This document shows, piece by piece, positions 20,474 through 30,859 of a stretch of 64,000 nt of DNA (the stretch's first letter is position 1; every line of letters starts with the position of its first letter). A model generated the notes under the pieces. The model was given only the letters and a program-made list of their open reading frames with translations, searched no databases and was not told the origin of the DNA. The position numbers were made by a program, and so were the translations under genes. Origin of the DNA: Pseudoalteromonas sp. R3 (lineage in GTDB: Bacteria; Pseudomonadota; Gammaproteobacteria; Enterobacterales; Alteromonadaceae); the NCBI RefSeq assembly GCF_004014715.1, contig NZ_CP034835.1, positions 3,038,001-3,102,000 of the forward strand, written 5' to 3'.

Positions 20474-23092
20474 GTGGCACTACCAAATAAAGTAAAAACG
20501 CTTCTCGACGAAGCGCAAACCTTGAATGACTACAAAAACTGCCAGGCCTATTTTTATAAATGGCTAAACAATCAGTTTTCCAAACAACCAGTCCGGCAGC
20601 TGATCAATGCCCGAGCTGAGTTTATAGACAGGCTGCTGATCAAGCTCTACTCCGACACCGGGTTGGCTCAATTTCCCGACCTCGCCCTCATTGGCGTAGG
20701 TGGATACGGCCGCGGCGAGCTGCACCCGTATTCAGACATCGATTTTCTATTGCTCTGTAAAGTAGAGCCAGGACCCGAGCTAACAGAATCATTAGAGTCT
20801 TTTATGACTTTACTCTGGGATCTGAATCTGGATATTGGCCACAGTGTGAGAACCCACGAGCAGGTGCTGGAGCAAAAGCGTGAAGACGTGCACTTTACCA
20901 CCAGCTTACTGGAAAGCCGTTTGATTTGCGGTAATCACGTGGAATTTGAGCGGCTGAAGAGCCATATTGTTGAAACGCCCATCTGGCAATCCGATGAGTT
21001 CTTCATCGCCAAGGTTAAAGAGCAGCGCCTGCGACGCAAAAAGTGCCATGGCACCGCTTATAACCTGGAACCAAATATCAAAGAGAACCCCGGAGGCCTG
21101 CGCGACCTTCAGACCATCTTCTGGGTGGCTAAAAAACACTTCCACGCTGAAACCCTGGAAGAGCTTATCAGCCACGGTTATCTGACTCATGAAGAATATC
21201 AGGAACTGCTGGAATGTCTGGAAAATCTCTGGAACATCCGTTTTGCACTACATCTGGCCGCCGGGCGCAGCGAGAACCGTCTGCTATTTGATTATCAGCC
21301 CCATGCAGCTGAACTGTTAGGGTTTGGCTCCGAAGGGAAAGCTTCCGTTGAACGAATGATGAAACGCCTGTTCCGGATCATGAGCCGGGTGCGGGAAATG
21401 AATCAAATGTTGCTGTCCTATTTTGAGCAAAGCATTTTACCGGACCAAAGCGAACCGACCGTAGTGCCACTCGACAACCACTTTGAACGTGTTGGCAAAA
21501 AAATTCGGGTCAAGAACCCTTCGGTATTCTTTCGTCGGGAAAATCTGATCTTATTGTTTGAGCACATTGCCGATCATCCTGAGATAACCGACATCGACCC
21601 CAGCACCATCCGTACGGTGCGCCAGGTTAGACGTCGTTTGCTCGGTGACTTACAGGATTATGCAGCGTGTCGCGACGCGTTTATGCGCCTGCTGAAGCAC
21701 CCCAATGGCATGGGCCGTGCATTTACCCTGATGCACAAGCACGGGATCATTGCCGCTTATTTGCCACAGTGGCGCAATATCTTTGGTCAAATGCAATTTG
21801 ACTTGTTCCACGCCTATACCGTGGATGAGCACACCCATAAGTTGATCAATAATATTTATCGTTACTTCAGCCATGAGCATCAAGGCGAGTTTCCGCTGTG
21901 CTCTGAAATTGTTACTCGCATGGACAAGCCCGAGTTATTGTATTTGGCCGGGATTTTCCATGACATTGCCAAAGGCCGTGGCGGAGACCATTCAGAGCTG
22001 GGGGCCGTAGATGCCTCAGCCTTTGCACGCATGCACGGCTTTTCTTCGTCCGACAGCAAACTGGTTGCCTGGCTGGTCGAAAATCACTTGCTGATGTCAG
22101 TCACCGCGCAAAGAAAGGACATCAATGACCCGGATGTGATCAACGAATTTGCTTCTCGCATCAAAAACGAGCGCCAGCTTGATTACCTCTACTGCCTGAC
22201 CGTTGCCGATATTCGTGCCACCAATGACAACCTGTGGAACGACTGGAAAAATACGCTATTACGTGAGCTCTACTTACTCACCCAACGTGCTCTGCGACTT
22301 GGGCTTGAAAACCCTATGGATATGCGAGATCAGATCCGCGACAAGAAGCAGCAAGCCAAACAACGGCTTATCAACAAAGAGTACCGCGAAGACCTGATTG
22401 ATATGATCTGGGCGCGCTTTAAAGCCAACTACTTTACCGCGTTTAGCGAACAGCAAATTTCCTGGCATACAGAGTACCTGCTCAGCCGTGATGATTTGAG
22501 CCTGCCTTGTGTGGTGGTCTCAGAACAACCTATGCACGGCGGCACTCAGGTATTTGTCTATGCGCCATACGAAGCCAGCTTGTTTGCCAAACTGGTGGCT
22601 GTAATTGGCTCCAAAAAAGCCCAGATCCAGCATGCGCAGGTCCTGACCACCAAAGATGGTTACGTGGTCTTTAGTTTTGTCATTCTGGAGGTTGATGGTC
22701 GGCCTATCAGCGGTGGACGAGCCAAAACTCTGCGTCGCGGCTTAGAAGTGATCCTGACCGATCCGAAGAAGAAGATTCGGCTCAAGAAAAATCGCTCACA
22801 ACGTTTTAAAGACTTCAATATTAAACCTAAGGTTGTGGTCCGCCCCCACGCCCGCAGTGACCGTAACCTGATAGAGATCCAGGCAGTGGATATTCCCGGT
22901 TTGTTGACTAAAATAGCCGAGGTATTTCAATTGCATTCACTGCATATTCACGCCGCACGTATTACCACTGTGGGCGAACGCGCGGAGGATTTCTTTGTGG
23001 TCTCTGACAAAGATTATCAACGTCTCAGTGAAGATGCCAAGGCATCGTTACATCGTTCACTGATGAAAAAACTCAATGCAGAATCTGAATAA
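20474..23092 (+). CDS. glnD: Bifunctional [protein-PII] uridylyltransferase/uridylyl-removing enzyme
   Basis: Nitrogen sensor that adds UMP to PII proteins under nitrogen limitation and removes it when glutamine is high. The 872-residue protein starts at GTG 20474, behind an AGGGAG ribosome-binding site. The nucleotidyltransferase motif [15 protein letters not shown] (Asp88, Asp90) is followed by the HD-domain [16 protein letters not shown] (His496-Asp497) for UMP removal. Two C-terminal ACT domains (about 700-870) would bind glutamine. dapD follows after 11 nt. No obvious sigma70 promoter was found upstream. Confidence 0.97.
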   Translation: MALPNKVKTLLDEAQTLNDYKNCQAYFYKWLNNQFSKQPVRQLINARAEFIDRLLIKLYSDTGLAQFPDLALIGVGGYGRGELHPYSDIDFLLLCKVEPGPELTESLESFMTLLWDLNLDIGHSVRTHEQVLEQKREDVHFTTSLLESRLICGNHVEFERLKSHIVETPIWQSDEFFIAKVKEQRLRRKKCHGTAYNLEPNIKENPGGLRDLQTIFWVAKKHFHAETLEELISHGYLTHEEYQELLECLENLWNIRFALHLAAGRSENRLLFDYQPHAAELLGFGSEGKASVERMMKRLFRIMSRVREMNQMLLSYFEQSILPDQSEPTVVPLDNHFERVGKKIRVKNPSVFFRRENLILLFEHIADHPEITDIDPSTIRTVRQVRRRLLGDLQDYAACRDAFMRLLKHPNGMGRAFTLMHKHGIIAAYLPQWRNIFGQMQFDLFHAYTVDEHTHKLINNIYRYFSHEHQGEFPLCSEIVTRMDKPELLYLAGIFHDIAKGRGGDHSELGAVDASAFARMHGFSSSDSKLVAWLVENHLLMSVTAQRKDINDPDVINEFASRIKNERQLDYLYCLTVADIRATNDNLWNDWKNTLLRELYLLTQRALRLGLENPMDMRDQIRDKKQQAKQRLINKEYREDLIDMIWARFKANYFTAFSEQQISWHTEYLLSRDDLSLPCVVVSEQPMHGGTQVFVYAPYEASLFAKLVAVIGSKKAQIQHAQVLTTKDGYVVFSFVILEVDGRPISGGRAKTLRRGLEVILTDPKKKIRLKKNRSQRFKDFNIKPKVVVRPHARSDRNLIEIQAVDIPGLLTKIAEVFQLHSLHIHAARITTVGERAEDFFVVSDKDYQRLSEDAKASLHRSLMKKLNAESE

Positions 23093-23103
23093 ATGAGGAC
23101 ACT

Positions 23104-23931
23104 ATGTCGGATTTAAAAACCATTATTGAACAAGCCTGGGAACAACGCGATACCATCACGCCAAGTGATGTGTCTCCTCAGGTTAAAAATGCCATTATTG
23201 ACGCCCTGGCCATGCTGGACTCGGGCTCAGCTCGCGTTGCCGAGAAAATCAGCGGCGAATGGGTTGTACACCAGTGGCTAAAAAAGGCGGTTCTGCTGTC
23301 ATTTCGTATCCGCGATAATCAGCCTCTGCATGATGGCGTCAACCAGTTCTATGATAAAGTGCCGCTTAAGTTCAGCGACTATACACCTGAGCAATTTCAG
23401 CAAGGTGGTATGCGTGTCGTACCTAACGCCGTTGCACGTCAGGGCAGCTTTGTTGGCAAAAACGTGGTTCTGATGCCCTCTTATGTCAATATTGGTGCCT
23501 ATGTTGACGAAGGCACTATGGTTGATACCTGGGCTACCGTTGGCTCTTGTGCACAGATTGGTAAAAACGTACACCTGTCAGGCGGTGTGGGCATTGGCGG
23601 TGTGCTGGAGCCATTGCAAGCCAACCCAACCATCATTGAAGACAACTGCTTTATCGGCGCCCGCTCCGAGATTGTTGAGGGTGTGATTGTTGAAGAAGGT
23701 GCTGTCATTTCTATGGGTGTGTATATTTCACAAAGCACCCGTATTTACGACCGCGAAACCGGTGAGATCCACTACGGTCGTGTACCAGCCGGTGCGGTTG
23801 TAGTACCAGGCTCTCTACCTAGCAAAGACGGCACACATAGCCTGTATGCCGCCATTATCGTGAAGAAAGTTGACCAACAAACACGAGAGAAAGTGGGTAT
23901 TAACGCCCTGCTTCGTTCTGTTCAGGATTAA
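23104..23931 (+). CDS. dapD: 2,3,4,5-tetrahydropyridine-2,6-dicarboxylate N-succinyltransferase
   Basis: Acyl-transfer step of lysine and diaminopimelate synthesis, using succinyl-CoA. The 275-residue protein has an N-terminal helical domain, a left-handed beta-helix of hexapeptide repeats (about 105-230) and the signatures [19 protein letters not shown] and [24 protein letters not shown]. The glnD-dapD order is typical of gammaproteobacteria. A clear terminator follows 15 nt after the stop. Confidence 0.97.
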   Translation: MSDLKTIIEQAWEQRDTITPSDVSPQVKNAIIDALAMLDSGSARVAEKISGEWVVHQWLKKAVLLSFRIRDNQPLHDGVNQFYDKVPLKFSDYTPEQFQQGGMRVVPNAVARQGSFVGKNVVLMPSYVNIGAYVDEGTMVDTWATVGSCAQIGKNVHLSGGVGIGGVLEPLQANPTIIEDNCFIGARSEIVEGVIVEEGAVISMGVYISQSTRIYDRETGEIHYGRVPAGAVVVPGSLPSKDGTHSLYAAIIVKKVDQQTREKVGINALLRSVQD

Positions 23932-23946
23932 TAAGCTTTCAACTCA

Positions 23947-23980
23947 TAGCCCGGTACAGTAACCGGGCTATATATTTCTC
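23947..23980 (+). terminator. Intrinsic terminator after dapD
   Basis: A perfect 9-bp stem (23947-23955 with 23962-23970) with a 6-nt loop is followed by TATATTTCT on the plus strand. It lies between dapD and the convergent TonB receptor gene. Confidence 0.7.
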
Positions 23981-23983
23981 ACC

Positions 23984-26070
23984 TCAAAACTCCCATTTAA
24001 CACCAAACGATGGAATAACGGGCAACCAGTGACCCCGCTCTTCTTTTTTAAGCAGCTGTCCCTGATCATTGACGTTATAGCTGGTACGCTCGATACAACA
24101 TTCATTGTCAAAGTTCAGTAAATTAGACACTTCAAAAAATACAGTTAACTCGCTGTTTGATAAAGGATAGATTTTGTGGATCCGGACATCAACCCGTTTA
24201 TAGTTACCCAGTTTAAGCTGGTTTCGCTCATTCAGACTACGCTGAACTTCTAACTGCCCCCCAGCAGTTTTCACCAAAGAGCCAGATTCTCCGGTAATAG
24301 GCCACCCAGAGTGAAAATACAGCAACCCACTAAGCTGCCAGCCATTATCGAACTCATAGTTGCTTGCCAGTTTCACAGAATGCCTCTGATCCCAGCTACG
24401 CGGATACCAGTGCCCGTTGATATTGTCTTGTGCATTAGACCAGCTATAACTTGCCTGCCACTGCCATTGGGGCGAGATACTGTGCCGCAAGCTAAGCTCA
24501 ACGCCCTTAACTTTAGCAGACTGAGGCGCGACCTGATATCTGTCTGCCTGACCTTCGGGCAAGAACGCATAAATATCAAAGGCATTTTCGTACCATGGCC
24601 GAAGATCAGAAAGTTTTTTCAGATACGCCTCGGCGCGCCACTGGAAACCCGGGCTTAATTCCCCCTGATACGACAAAATCATATGCCGGGCTTTTTCGAC
24701 ACCGTGAAACTTTGTCGCACCGTCAGCCACTTGCAGACCAAGAATATCCTCTGGCTGATAGTAATCACCGGCGCTCAAGGACACCCGGTGACCTTCTGCA
24801 AATTGATACAAAAGCGCAACTCTGGGGCTCCATTGCCTTTTGGTGAATCCATAGTAATCTTGCTGATCCCAGCGTAAGCCCAGCTCAGCGAACCAGGCGT
24901 CAGAGAGCCGCCAGCGGTCGCTGACATAGGCACCAAACACATTGCCGGATGCGGTTAACCGGGTCTTCCGGTAGCGGTAGTCCTCACCATCATAATTGAG
25001 CCGATACCAGGCTTCCATCCGGTAGTCATATTCTGCATCCAGATATTTAGCGTCAAAACCTGACTCCAGGTAATGATCTTCGCTAAGATGCCACTGCCAG
25101 TCTTGCTTCAGGGAGTAGGCATAAAAAAACTTATTATCATCCAGAGTAAGCCAGATTTCCCTGGGTCATACTGACCACCATTTCGGTCTTCCTCTACTTT
25201 GGCCACTGACAATAAGGTCTGGCTACTCAAGTCTGCGTGCCAGTCTGAATTCAGTGTTGTCCAAAAATAAACGCTACTGTACTGACCGCTCACCTTTTCC
25301 TGAACCTGATACTCTTTGACCCCATCCCATTCTTGAAAGGTATCATCAAGTATTTCATCGTCCCAGGCATACAGGAAATGACCCGACAGAGAATGTCTAT
25401 CCGACAGGTTGTAGCTCGCTTTCACAAATAGATCGGCATAGATTGGTTCGAATTTATTAGACTCATCTTCAACCGCTTCAAGCACCAAGTCCAGATAGCC
25501 GCGTCGAGCCGACACCATCCAAGTGCCACGTTCGTTTGCAAATGTGCCTTGTGAGCCAACTCTGGCATTGATAAAGCTGACCCCCAAACTGTTTTTTTGC
25601 TCAGCGATATCATAAATACTATCAATGGCCATAACGCCACTCATTTTGTTACCATAGCGCGCCGTAAATCCGCCACTGGAAAACTCCAATGCCCCCACAT
25701 TATCGGTGTCTACTATGCTGAAAGCACTGTTAAAGCTCTTCATATGGAATGGCCGATAAAGCGGCTGCCCATCCAGCAAGACAAGTACTTCATCCGAGTG
25801 ACCACCACGAACAAAGAAATTAGCAGAATAATCTCCTGCTGCCACACCCGGTAAACTTGGCATGAGACGAAAAATATCGTCGGCAATATGGGGCATGACT
25901 TCTATGTGTTCTTTCGACAGAAAGTGTACCTTTTGCTCAGCAGCAAGCGTGTACTGACTGCCACTAACTGTTATACGCTCCAGATCCGTGTCCGGTGAAC
26001 TGGCGCAGACCATAGCGGTGTTCAACGCACCATATAAAGCGGCTACTCGAGGTAAATTGGGTAAAGTCAT
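23984..26070 (-). pseudogene. TonB-dependent receptor, interrupted by one frameshift
   Basis: Outer-membrane ligand-gated porin of unknown substrate. The first part (26070 to 25108) has a short hydrophobic N terminus and then a plug domain with FFVRGGHSDEVLVLLDGQPLY and FSSGGFTARYGNKMSG. The second part (in frame to 23984) is beta-barrel and ends FGVKWEF with the terminal Phe. Around 25163-25165 the frame shifts: the plug frame reads GGQYDPGKSG, while the barrel frame already reads REIWLTLDDNKFFYAYS. One added C there would restore a protein of about 695 residues. A 7TM-AraC regulator lies upstream in the same direction and may control it. Whether the gene is dead or misread cannot be told from the sequence. 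Confidence 0.85.
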
Positions 26071-26249
26071 ATTAACCCCCCGTGGCGCATTGACTGGACA
26101 TGCACCTCTACCTCAGATTCATGATAAACATGTCCAATGTAAGAGCAGTGCTGACGATAGTGAACATGGGAGGGTGTGTACTGAGCGAACCTCAGGTGCC
26201 GATATAGCGACTGGTGAAACAGCCCCAGCTGAATGGGTACTTGTCTTGT
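26067..26249 (-). CDS. Small open frame overlapping the TonB receptor start (doubtful)
   Basis: From ATG 26249 (MTRQVPIQLGLFHQSLYR) a 60-residue His- and Tyr-rich frame runs to a stop that overlaps the receptor ATG in an ATGA arrangement. A GGAG lies about 9 nt before the start. I recognise no family. It could be a small coupled peptide, but chance is equally likely and the composition is not typical of a membrane or secreted peptide. Confidence 0.2.
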   Translation of the reverse strand, partial: TRQVPIQLGLFHQSLYRHLRFAQYTPSHVHYRQHCSYIGHVYHESEVEVHVQSMRHGGLI

Positions 26250-26324
26250 CATTGTTGTTTTCTCCATTGAAATAACAATGACATCCTGTCGCGACAACTG
26301 ACCTAAGTCGTCCTGTTCGACAGA

Positions 26325-27524
26325 TCAGGACACATTTTCAGTGAGCCGTTTATGCTGTTTTCGGTATTCTCCCGGGGTTACTCCGGTATATCGTTTAAAC
26401 GCCCCGTAAAACGCAGAGCGCGAATTAAAACCGCTGTCCAGCGACACATCCAGAACACTCCTGTTCGGATGCGCAAGCAGCTGTGTCTGAGCATAGGCAA
26501 CTCTGAGCTGATTAATAAAATCGAAAAAACTGACATTCTTACTTTGGTTGATTGCCTGAGATACATGATGCCGTGAATGCCCACTCGCACAAGCCAAATC
26601 ATGCAGTGTCAGATCAGGGTTTAAAAAGAGTTTTTCTTCCTGAACCTGATGTTCAATAAGCTTACAAAGCTCTGCCGCCAGTGATTCAGAAAGTGCCGAA
26701 TTAACGTACTTGTCCGCTTCGGGTTTATCTGTCTCAAGATATTGATTACTTTGGATAAAAATCTCAGGTTGACGCAGACCACAATAGCTCATCAAATAGA
26801 ACACAATCACAACGCCCAGCTCGGAGAAAAAGAATACCCGTTCACCTACCAACCAGTCGTAATGACAACCTACACCGCTGCCATAATCAATGCAGGCCAT
26901 GGCATTCACTTCAATGGCTTCGTCGAGAAACCATAAGCCATACAGCGATCCTAGCATCAGCAGCAATCGCCTCAGCCAGTTCAGATTAATCAGCTCTAGT
27001 GAAGAAAAATTATTTTCTGAGATTATCTGATAGGTGTTAAGTCGACGCCACGACAAAACCAGATAAATTGCTACCTGGATCATAGCCCCAAAAATAAATA
27101 CATTTTCGTACGAGTCCAGATACCAAGCGGGTAAATCCGGCGCATACATATCTCCATACAAAAACTGCCATTTACTCTGCGCATCAAGTAAATAAAAAGG
27201 CACTGCGCACAGCACAGCGGTGAAGAATGGCAGCAGATGTGTGCGTACAAAAGGAAGATAGGCTGGCGAAGTTAACCTGCGTACATAGTAGTAAAAACAA
27301 GGCGCCAATAAAAACGTAACAGGCTCCTGCAAGCCTATCAAATGAGGGACATAATAAAACGCGCCACTTTCATCGAGCAAAATAAAGAACAGCAGCGCAA
27401 CAAAGCACTGAATACACAGGGCAAGCATTCGGTTAGCATCATTCGCTGTATTTTTACGGATGAGCTCATAACTGAGATACAAGCCATGCAGGCAACCTAA
27501 AGATAATATGACCAGTGTAAACAT
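26325..27524 (-). CDS. 7TM-AraC type transcriptional regulator
   Basis: Membrane-bound transcription factor of 399 residues. About seven hydrophobic helices fill residues 1-260 (for example FTLVILSLGCLHGLYLSYEL, MLALCIQCFVALLFFILLD, FIFGAMIQVAIYLVLSW, GVVIVFYLMSYCGL). The C-terminal 100 residues form an AraC double helix-turn-helix with LHDLACASGHSRHHVSQ and the second-helix signature DVSLDSGFNSRSAFYGAFKRYTG. Such proteins sense a signal in the membrane and act on nearby genes. The TonB receptor gene follows 254 nt downstream on the same strand and is the obvious candidate target. Confidence 0.85.
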   Translation of the reverse strand: MFTLVILSLGCLHGLYLSYELIRKNTANDANRMLALCIQCFVALLFFILLDESGAFYYVPHLIGLQEPVTFLLAPCFYYYVRRLTSPAYLPFVRTHLLPFFTAVLCAVPFYLLDAQSKWQFLYGDMYAPDLPAWYLDSYENVFIFGAMIQVAIYLVLSWRRLNTYQIISENNFSSLELINLNWLRRLLLMLGSLYGLWFLDEAIEVNAMACIDYGSGVGCHYDWLVGERVFFFSELGVVIVFYLMSYCGLRQPEIFIQSNQYLETDKPEADKYVNSALSESLAAELCKLIEHQVQEEKLFLNPDLTLHDLACASGHSRHHVSQAINQSKNVSFFDFINQLRVAYAQTQLLAHPNRSVLDVSLDSGFNSRSAFYGAFKRYTGVTPGEYRKQHKRLTENVS

Positions 27525-27733
27525 CTTGATTTATCCACATCAAAGCAAAAGCCCGTTGCGAGCCTTTAGCTTGTGGCTTTATTGTTAAATATTTTCACAT
27601 AGTGTGTTCCCTTATTAGCGAAAATGCAAGGCACCATGTAAAGTGCCATCTCGTCATAACATGGATGAGAAAATGGCACTGCGTTATCAAAACTGGCTTT
27701 GCGGTGATTCCAGTATGAGGCAGGAACTCTAGA

Positions 27734-28686
27734 TTAAGTGGGTACCTTTTCCAATGTGTTAATGCTGATATGAGGCCAACGGATCAGTTCCCCCGGTCTG
27801 TCTTTACGATTGAAGAAATCCAAGATCACGGTTTGGGAATACTGTAGCCAGAGCTTTGGATTTCCATTTGAGTCGGTCTCTGTCAGCTCATAGATCCAGA
27901 ATGTAGAGTGCATCTCTGCCGCATTTGCCTGACGAGTAACGAATGGAATATTATTTACAGACCCCGAAGCCGCGGTTGTACGCACTTCGAGCTTGGTCGT
28001 ATTGCGTACCTTGCCATCTCTGAGCAAAGGCGCAATCGCCTTTTGTAACAGTGCATTTGCCTGAGTTGGGTCAAACAATCCTTCAAACGGGTGGTCCCTG
28101 AAGTGCTTATAAGGGGCAAGATAGGGACTTGTATCAATATCCCCGCTACACCAATAGGTAATCCGTTTAGTGCCGGTATTTCGAACCCTGAATGAGATTT
28201 TGCACTCTTACCCAATGCGATCACCGCATCGCCGTGAGGAATACTGGACAAACGGGCAATATCCAGCTCATCGGTCAATTGATCTCGCATATGCAGCCAT
28301 AACCCCAGCTCATGGTGGATAGCCAGCCCAGGCTTGCCTGCCAGGCCTGAGTGAGGAAAATCATCCGCCGCAATCTGGTTGATGATTTGAGTATAGTCGA
28401 GGGTGGCAACCGATTGGTCATCGGGAATGCCTCTGTTTGGTACGCCTTTATCAACCAGATTGAAAGTCAGAGTTTCATCATACTGGTTCATCAACAAACG
28501 ATAATCCAGATCTCCCGCTGCAAAAGGCAAGGCGATCATGTTCCAGCCGTGCCCCTGGAGGTTACCTATATTTTGCCAGCTGCCGGGCAGATGACATAAC
28601 GGGCCCAGCTCTGAGTCTTGTTGCTCTCCGATAATAATTTTACGTTGGTTCTGATCAAATCCCAACTGTGATTTAGGTGACGACAT
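27734..28686 (-). pseudogene. Heme-binding/nitrobindin-like beta-barrel protein, interrupted by one frameshift
   Basis: The start at ATG 28686 has an AAGGAG ribosome-binding site 7 nt upstream; reading further upstream adds unlikely sequence. The N-terminal part has LGPLCHLPGSWQNIG followed by VPNRG and LSSIPHGD. These motifs recall the family annotated as heme-binding or nitrobindin-like beta-barrel proteins (LGPL.GLPGTW, VPNRG, SIPHG); this is from memory. At 28141-28144 (four C on the plus strand) the frame shifts: one extra G turns VAGILIQVP into a continuation DIDTSPYLAPYKHF, giving about 317 residues that end KVPT. No signal peptide is seen. Substrate and role are unknown. Confidence 0.6.
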
Positions 28687-28891
28687 AAAAAGCTCCTTGT
28701 ACTTGCTTGGTTGCGCCCAAGTCGCTGACAACCCAATAGTGACAGGCGCGTGACAGGATGGGACTGCAAGCAGGAAGCCTTTGAGTTTGTCCGGAACTAC
28801 AGTGGTTAACAGACAGCCGAAATCAACCAAAGACGCTAAAGGATCCTTGCTCCCTCAGCAAAGCTAGTACAGGAATGGAGATTAGACGAAT

Positions 28892-28921
28892 AAAAAGTAA
28901 AAACAGGGCACGAGCGTGCCC
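28892..28921 (-). terminator. Intrinsic terminator after the 28986-29285 regulator
   Basis: On the minus strand a GC-rich stem (28906-28911 with 28916-28921) with a 4-nt loop is followed by TGTTTTTACTTTTTA. It lies 64 nt after the stop of the small XRE regulator and ends its transcript before the heme-binding-like gene. Confidence 0.65.
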
Positions 28922-28985
28922 CGACAACACGATATGTTAGCTTAGGGGAACCTGACTGACAGAATGCCATCAGAGGTTTAGTAGG

Positions 28986-29285
28986 TTAGGCCGACTGCTT
29001 TTCGTCGACTAAATCGCTTTGTGCCCCTTGCTCCAGCAAACTCATAAAGTTTGGCTGGCCAAAAATCATCATAATATCCAGTAATTGACAGGCTGACAGA
29101 TCTGATTTACCGCATTCCCAGTTGGAGATAGTGGCCTGATCAACAGGTGTAACAAGCTTCTTACCTAACTCTGCCTGAGTTAAGTTCATTTCTCTGCGCA
29201 GGCGACGGATCGCAGTTTGAATTTGCTTTCTGGCTGCTATTGTGTGTGCTTTACGCACAGATTCATTTCTTCTAACAGTAGTCAT
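28986..29285 (-). CDS. XRE-family helix-turn-helix regulator
   Basis: Small Cro/CI-type DNA-binding protein of 99 residues. The HTH lies at about residues 27-80, with LRREMNLTQAELGKKL, ATISNWECGKSDLS and a C-terminal helix. The start is taken at ATG 29285 (MTTVRRNESVRKA); an upstream TTG in frame has no better ribosome-binding site. It is divergent from a second XRE gene, with about 216 nt between them. The target is unknown. There is no toxin gene next to it, so an antitoxin role is not supported. Confidence 0.75.
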   Translation of the reverse strand: MTTVRRNESVRKAHTIAARKQIQTAIRRLRREMNLTQAELGKKLVTPVDQATISNWECGKSDLSACQLLDIMMIFGQPNFMSLLEQGAQSDLVDEKQSA

Positions 29286-29432
29286 AACATATCCGCTTAT
29301 TATCAATCACAGTGTATTACGCACCCAGACATAGAGTTTCAGCCTTTGGCGAGTAAGCCCCTTAACACAGGTCTTGAGTTTCACACTTAGCTGGTTTTGT
29401 TGTCGTTAAAGTGCTTATTTTTCGTCCCGGTT

Positions 29433-29460
29433 AGACATTTGACTAAGAGTCATGTAGTCT
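29433..29460. promoter_or_regulatory. Near-palindrome upstream of the 29502 XRE gene (candidate operator)
   Basis: A 28-bp imperfect palindrome is centred on TTGACTAAGAGTCA (arms TGACT and AGTCA around AAG, outer arms AGAC and GTCT). It ends 41 nt before the ATG of the plus-strand XRE gene and lies in the divergent regulator gap. An autoregulatory operator is possible. This is an inference from symmetry and position only. Confidence 0.4.
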
Positions 29461-29501
29461 GAACGGGTCAGGTGGATAAATAATTAACCGGATTGGGTCA
29501 T

Positions 29502-29948
29502 ATGTCAAATACTTTTGCTACAAGATTAAAACAGTTACGTATCAACTTGGGGTATTCTCAGGTTGGCTTTTCAGAAATACTGGATATTCCTACTGCTTCG
29601 TACCGAAAGTATGAAAAAGATGTTAGAGAACCTACCCTGTCTGTAGTCAGCAAGTTCTTTTTGCACCCGGCGACCAAAGACAGTGCCCTGTGGTTATTAA
29701 CCGGTGAGCAACAGACCCAGCACTTAGCACCGCAAGCCAAGACGCAGCCACCTTTGGTATTCCAGACTGACATGGAGCAGAGCCTGATCAACAGTATTGC
29801 CAGTTCACTTGAGTTTATTGCGCATATGAAGTGGTTTACACCTGGTACACAAGCCGGTTATCAGGACTATGGGCATATTATCCTGCGTGACCTGAAACCT
29901 TTACTTTTGCAAGACAATGCCGCGCAGAGTGAAAAAAGACGAGCCTAG
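29502..29948 (+). CDS. XRE-family helix-turn-helix regulator
   Basis: The 148-residue protein has an N-terminal Cro/CI HTH (ATRLKQLRINLGYSQVGFSEIL, SYRKYEKDVREPTL) and a C-terminal part of about 75 residues with no recognised domain. The start is taken at ATG 29502; an in-frame TTG three codons upstream is possible. It is divergent from the other small XRE gene and convergent with azoR. Proteins with the YRKYEKDVREP pattern are often phage-like repressors, but no prophage genes are seen here. Confidence 0.75.
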   Translation: MSNTFATRLKQLRINLGYSQVGFSEILDIPTASYRKYEKDVREPTLSVVSKFFLHPATKDSALWLLTGEQQTQHLAPQAKTQPPLVFQTDMEQSLINSIASSLEFIAHMKWFTPGTQAGYQDYGHIILRDLKPLLLQDNAAQSEKRRA

Positions 29949-30015
29949 TATGATTCGTCTGAAAAAGCGGTTTTAAAAGTCGTTGTTGAAAAAACCAAAA
30001 GTAACCCAAAGCGAC

Positions 30016-30032
30016 CACTTTATTGCAAAGTG
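30016..30032. terminator. Weak hairpin between convergent XRE gene and azoR
   Basis: A 6-bp stem (30016-30021 with 30027-30032) with a 5-nt loop lies between two converging genes. A T-rich stretch follows only further downstream on the minus strand, so any termination would be weak. Confidence 0.3.
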
Positions 30033-30056
30033 ACCGCTATAGCCTGTGAATTGTGC

Positions 30057-30742
30057 TCAGTCTGCCGATACAGGTGCCTCAGCATATGCTAATGACATAG
30101 CCAAACTTTCTGCTTCTTCATACGCGCTCGCAAGCGATATTTTATGCCTTTTATCGTTAAACTCCTGATATTCACTGACTATCTCATACATAGAATCCGC
30201 CCCAAGATAACGGCTCAGGGTACGTAAATGCGGCATAAGGTGATTGCTGCTTTCCCGAACTTCTGATTTTCCAAAACCAAACTCGCCACACGAGGCAATG
30301 ACAACCAGTGTTTTTCCAGACATCAGCGGTTGTAACGGAAAGTCACCGCGCTTGAGATCAAAGTCGAATGTTTTGTTAACCCGGATAATTTGATCAAACC
30401 AGGCCTTTAGCTGTGCTGGCATTCCATAGTTGTACATGGGGTAGAAATAACAACAATGTCTGCACGTGCCAATTCGTCGATGAGTGTATCGGAGAGCGCC
30501 AGCTGCTGCTTGTGATTTTCTGTTCTTTCACGCTCAGGGGTGAACACCGCACCAATCCAGTCCTGAGTAATAAACTGTGGAGGATGAATGCCGACATCGC
30601 GATAAATATACTCATCTATTACACCTTTACTTTGCCAGGTTTCAATGAACCTGTGTGCAATGCTCTTTGACAGTGAGTTGTGCGATGGGTTTTCATTGCT
30701 GATGGCTCTGACGCTTGAATCTATATGCAATATTGTGCTCAT
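30057..30742 (-). pseudogene. azoR: FMN-dependent NADH:quinone/azo reductase, interrupted by one frameshift
   Basis: Flavodoxin-fold quinone and azo compound reductase. It starts at ATG 30742 (MSTILHIDSSVR) behind AAGGTAA. The N-terminal part ends ADIVVISTP in one frame; the rest starts MYNYGMPAQLKAWFDQIIRV in another. These are contiguous in the AzoR family (STPMYNYGMPAQLKAW). The break falls in the C run complementary to 30438-30441: five C instead of four would restore a protein of about 228 residues, slightly longer than the E. coli enzyme. A LysR regulator is divergent, the standard arrangement for inducible quinone reductases. Confidence 0.87.
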
Positions 30743-30773
30743 ACGAGTTACCTTTTTGATTATTGAACGCAAT

Positions 30774-30797
30774 ATAGTGTGCGCCACAGCGCACTAT
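30774..30797. promoter_or_regulatory. Imperfect palindrome in the azoR-lysR gap (candidate LysR-type operator)
   Basis: The 24-bp sequence ATAGTG-TG-CGC-CACA-GCG-CACTAT is symmetric apart from a 2-nt bulge. It lies in the 117-nt gap between divergent azoR and the LysR gene, where a LysR-type protein would bind. Partial copies of the half-site (ACTATTG) follow at about 30794 and 30811. Confidence 0.45.
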
Positions 30798-30859
30798 TGA
30801 ACAAATGATACTATTGCACCTATGAATGAGTTAAAATCATCTATAACTTTCTATTCGGG

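Noticed and set aside
24311..24658. Plus-strand open frames within the TonB receptor region as possible separate genes
   Set aside because: The minus-strand receptor halves match the family across the whole interval, so these frames are shadows.
30016..30056. Candidate small RNA in the XRE-azoR gap
   Set aside because: Only a 6-bp hairpin is present, with no promoter and no good terminator, so it is better described as a weak convergent terminator.
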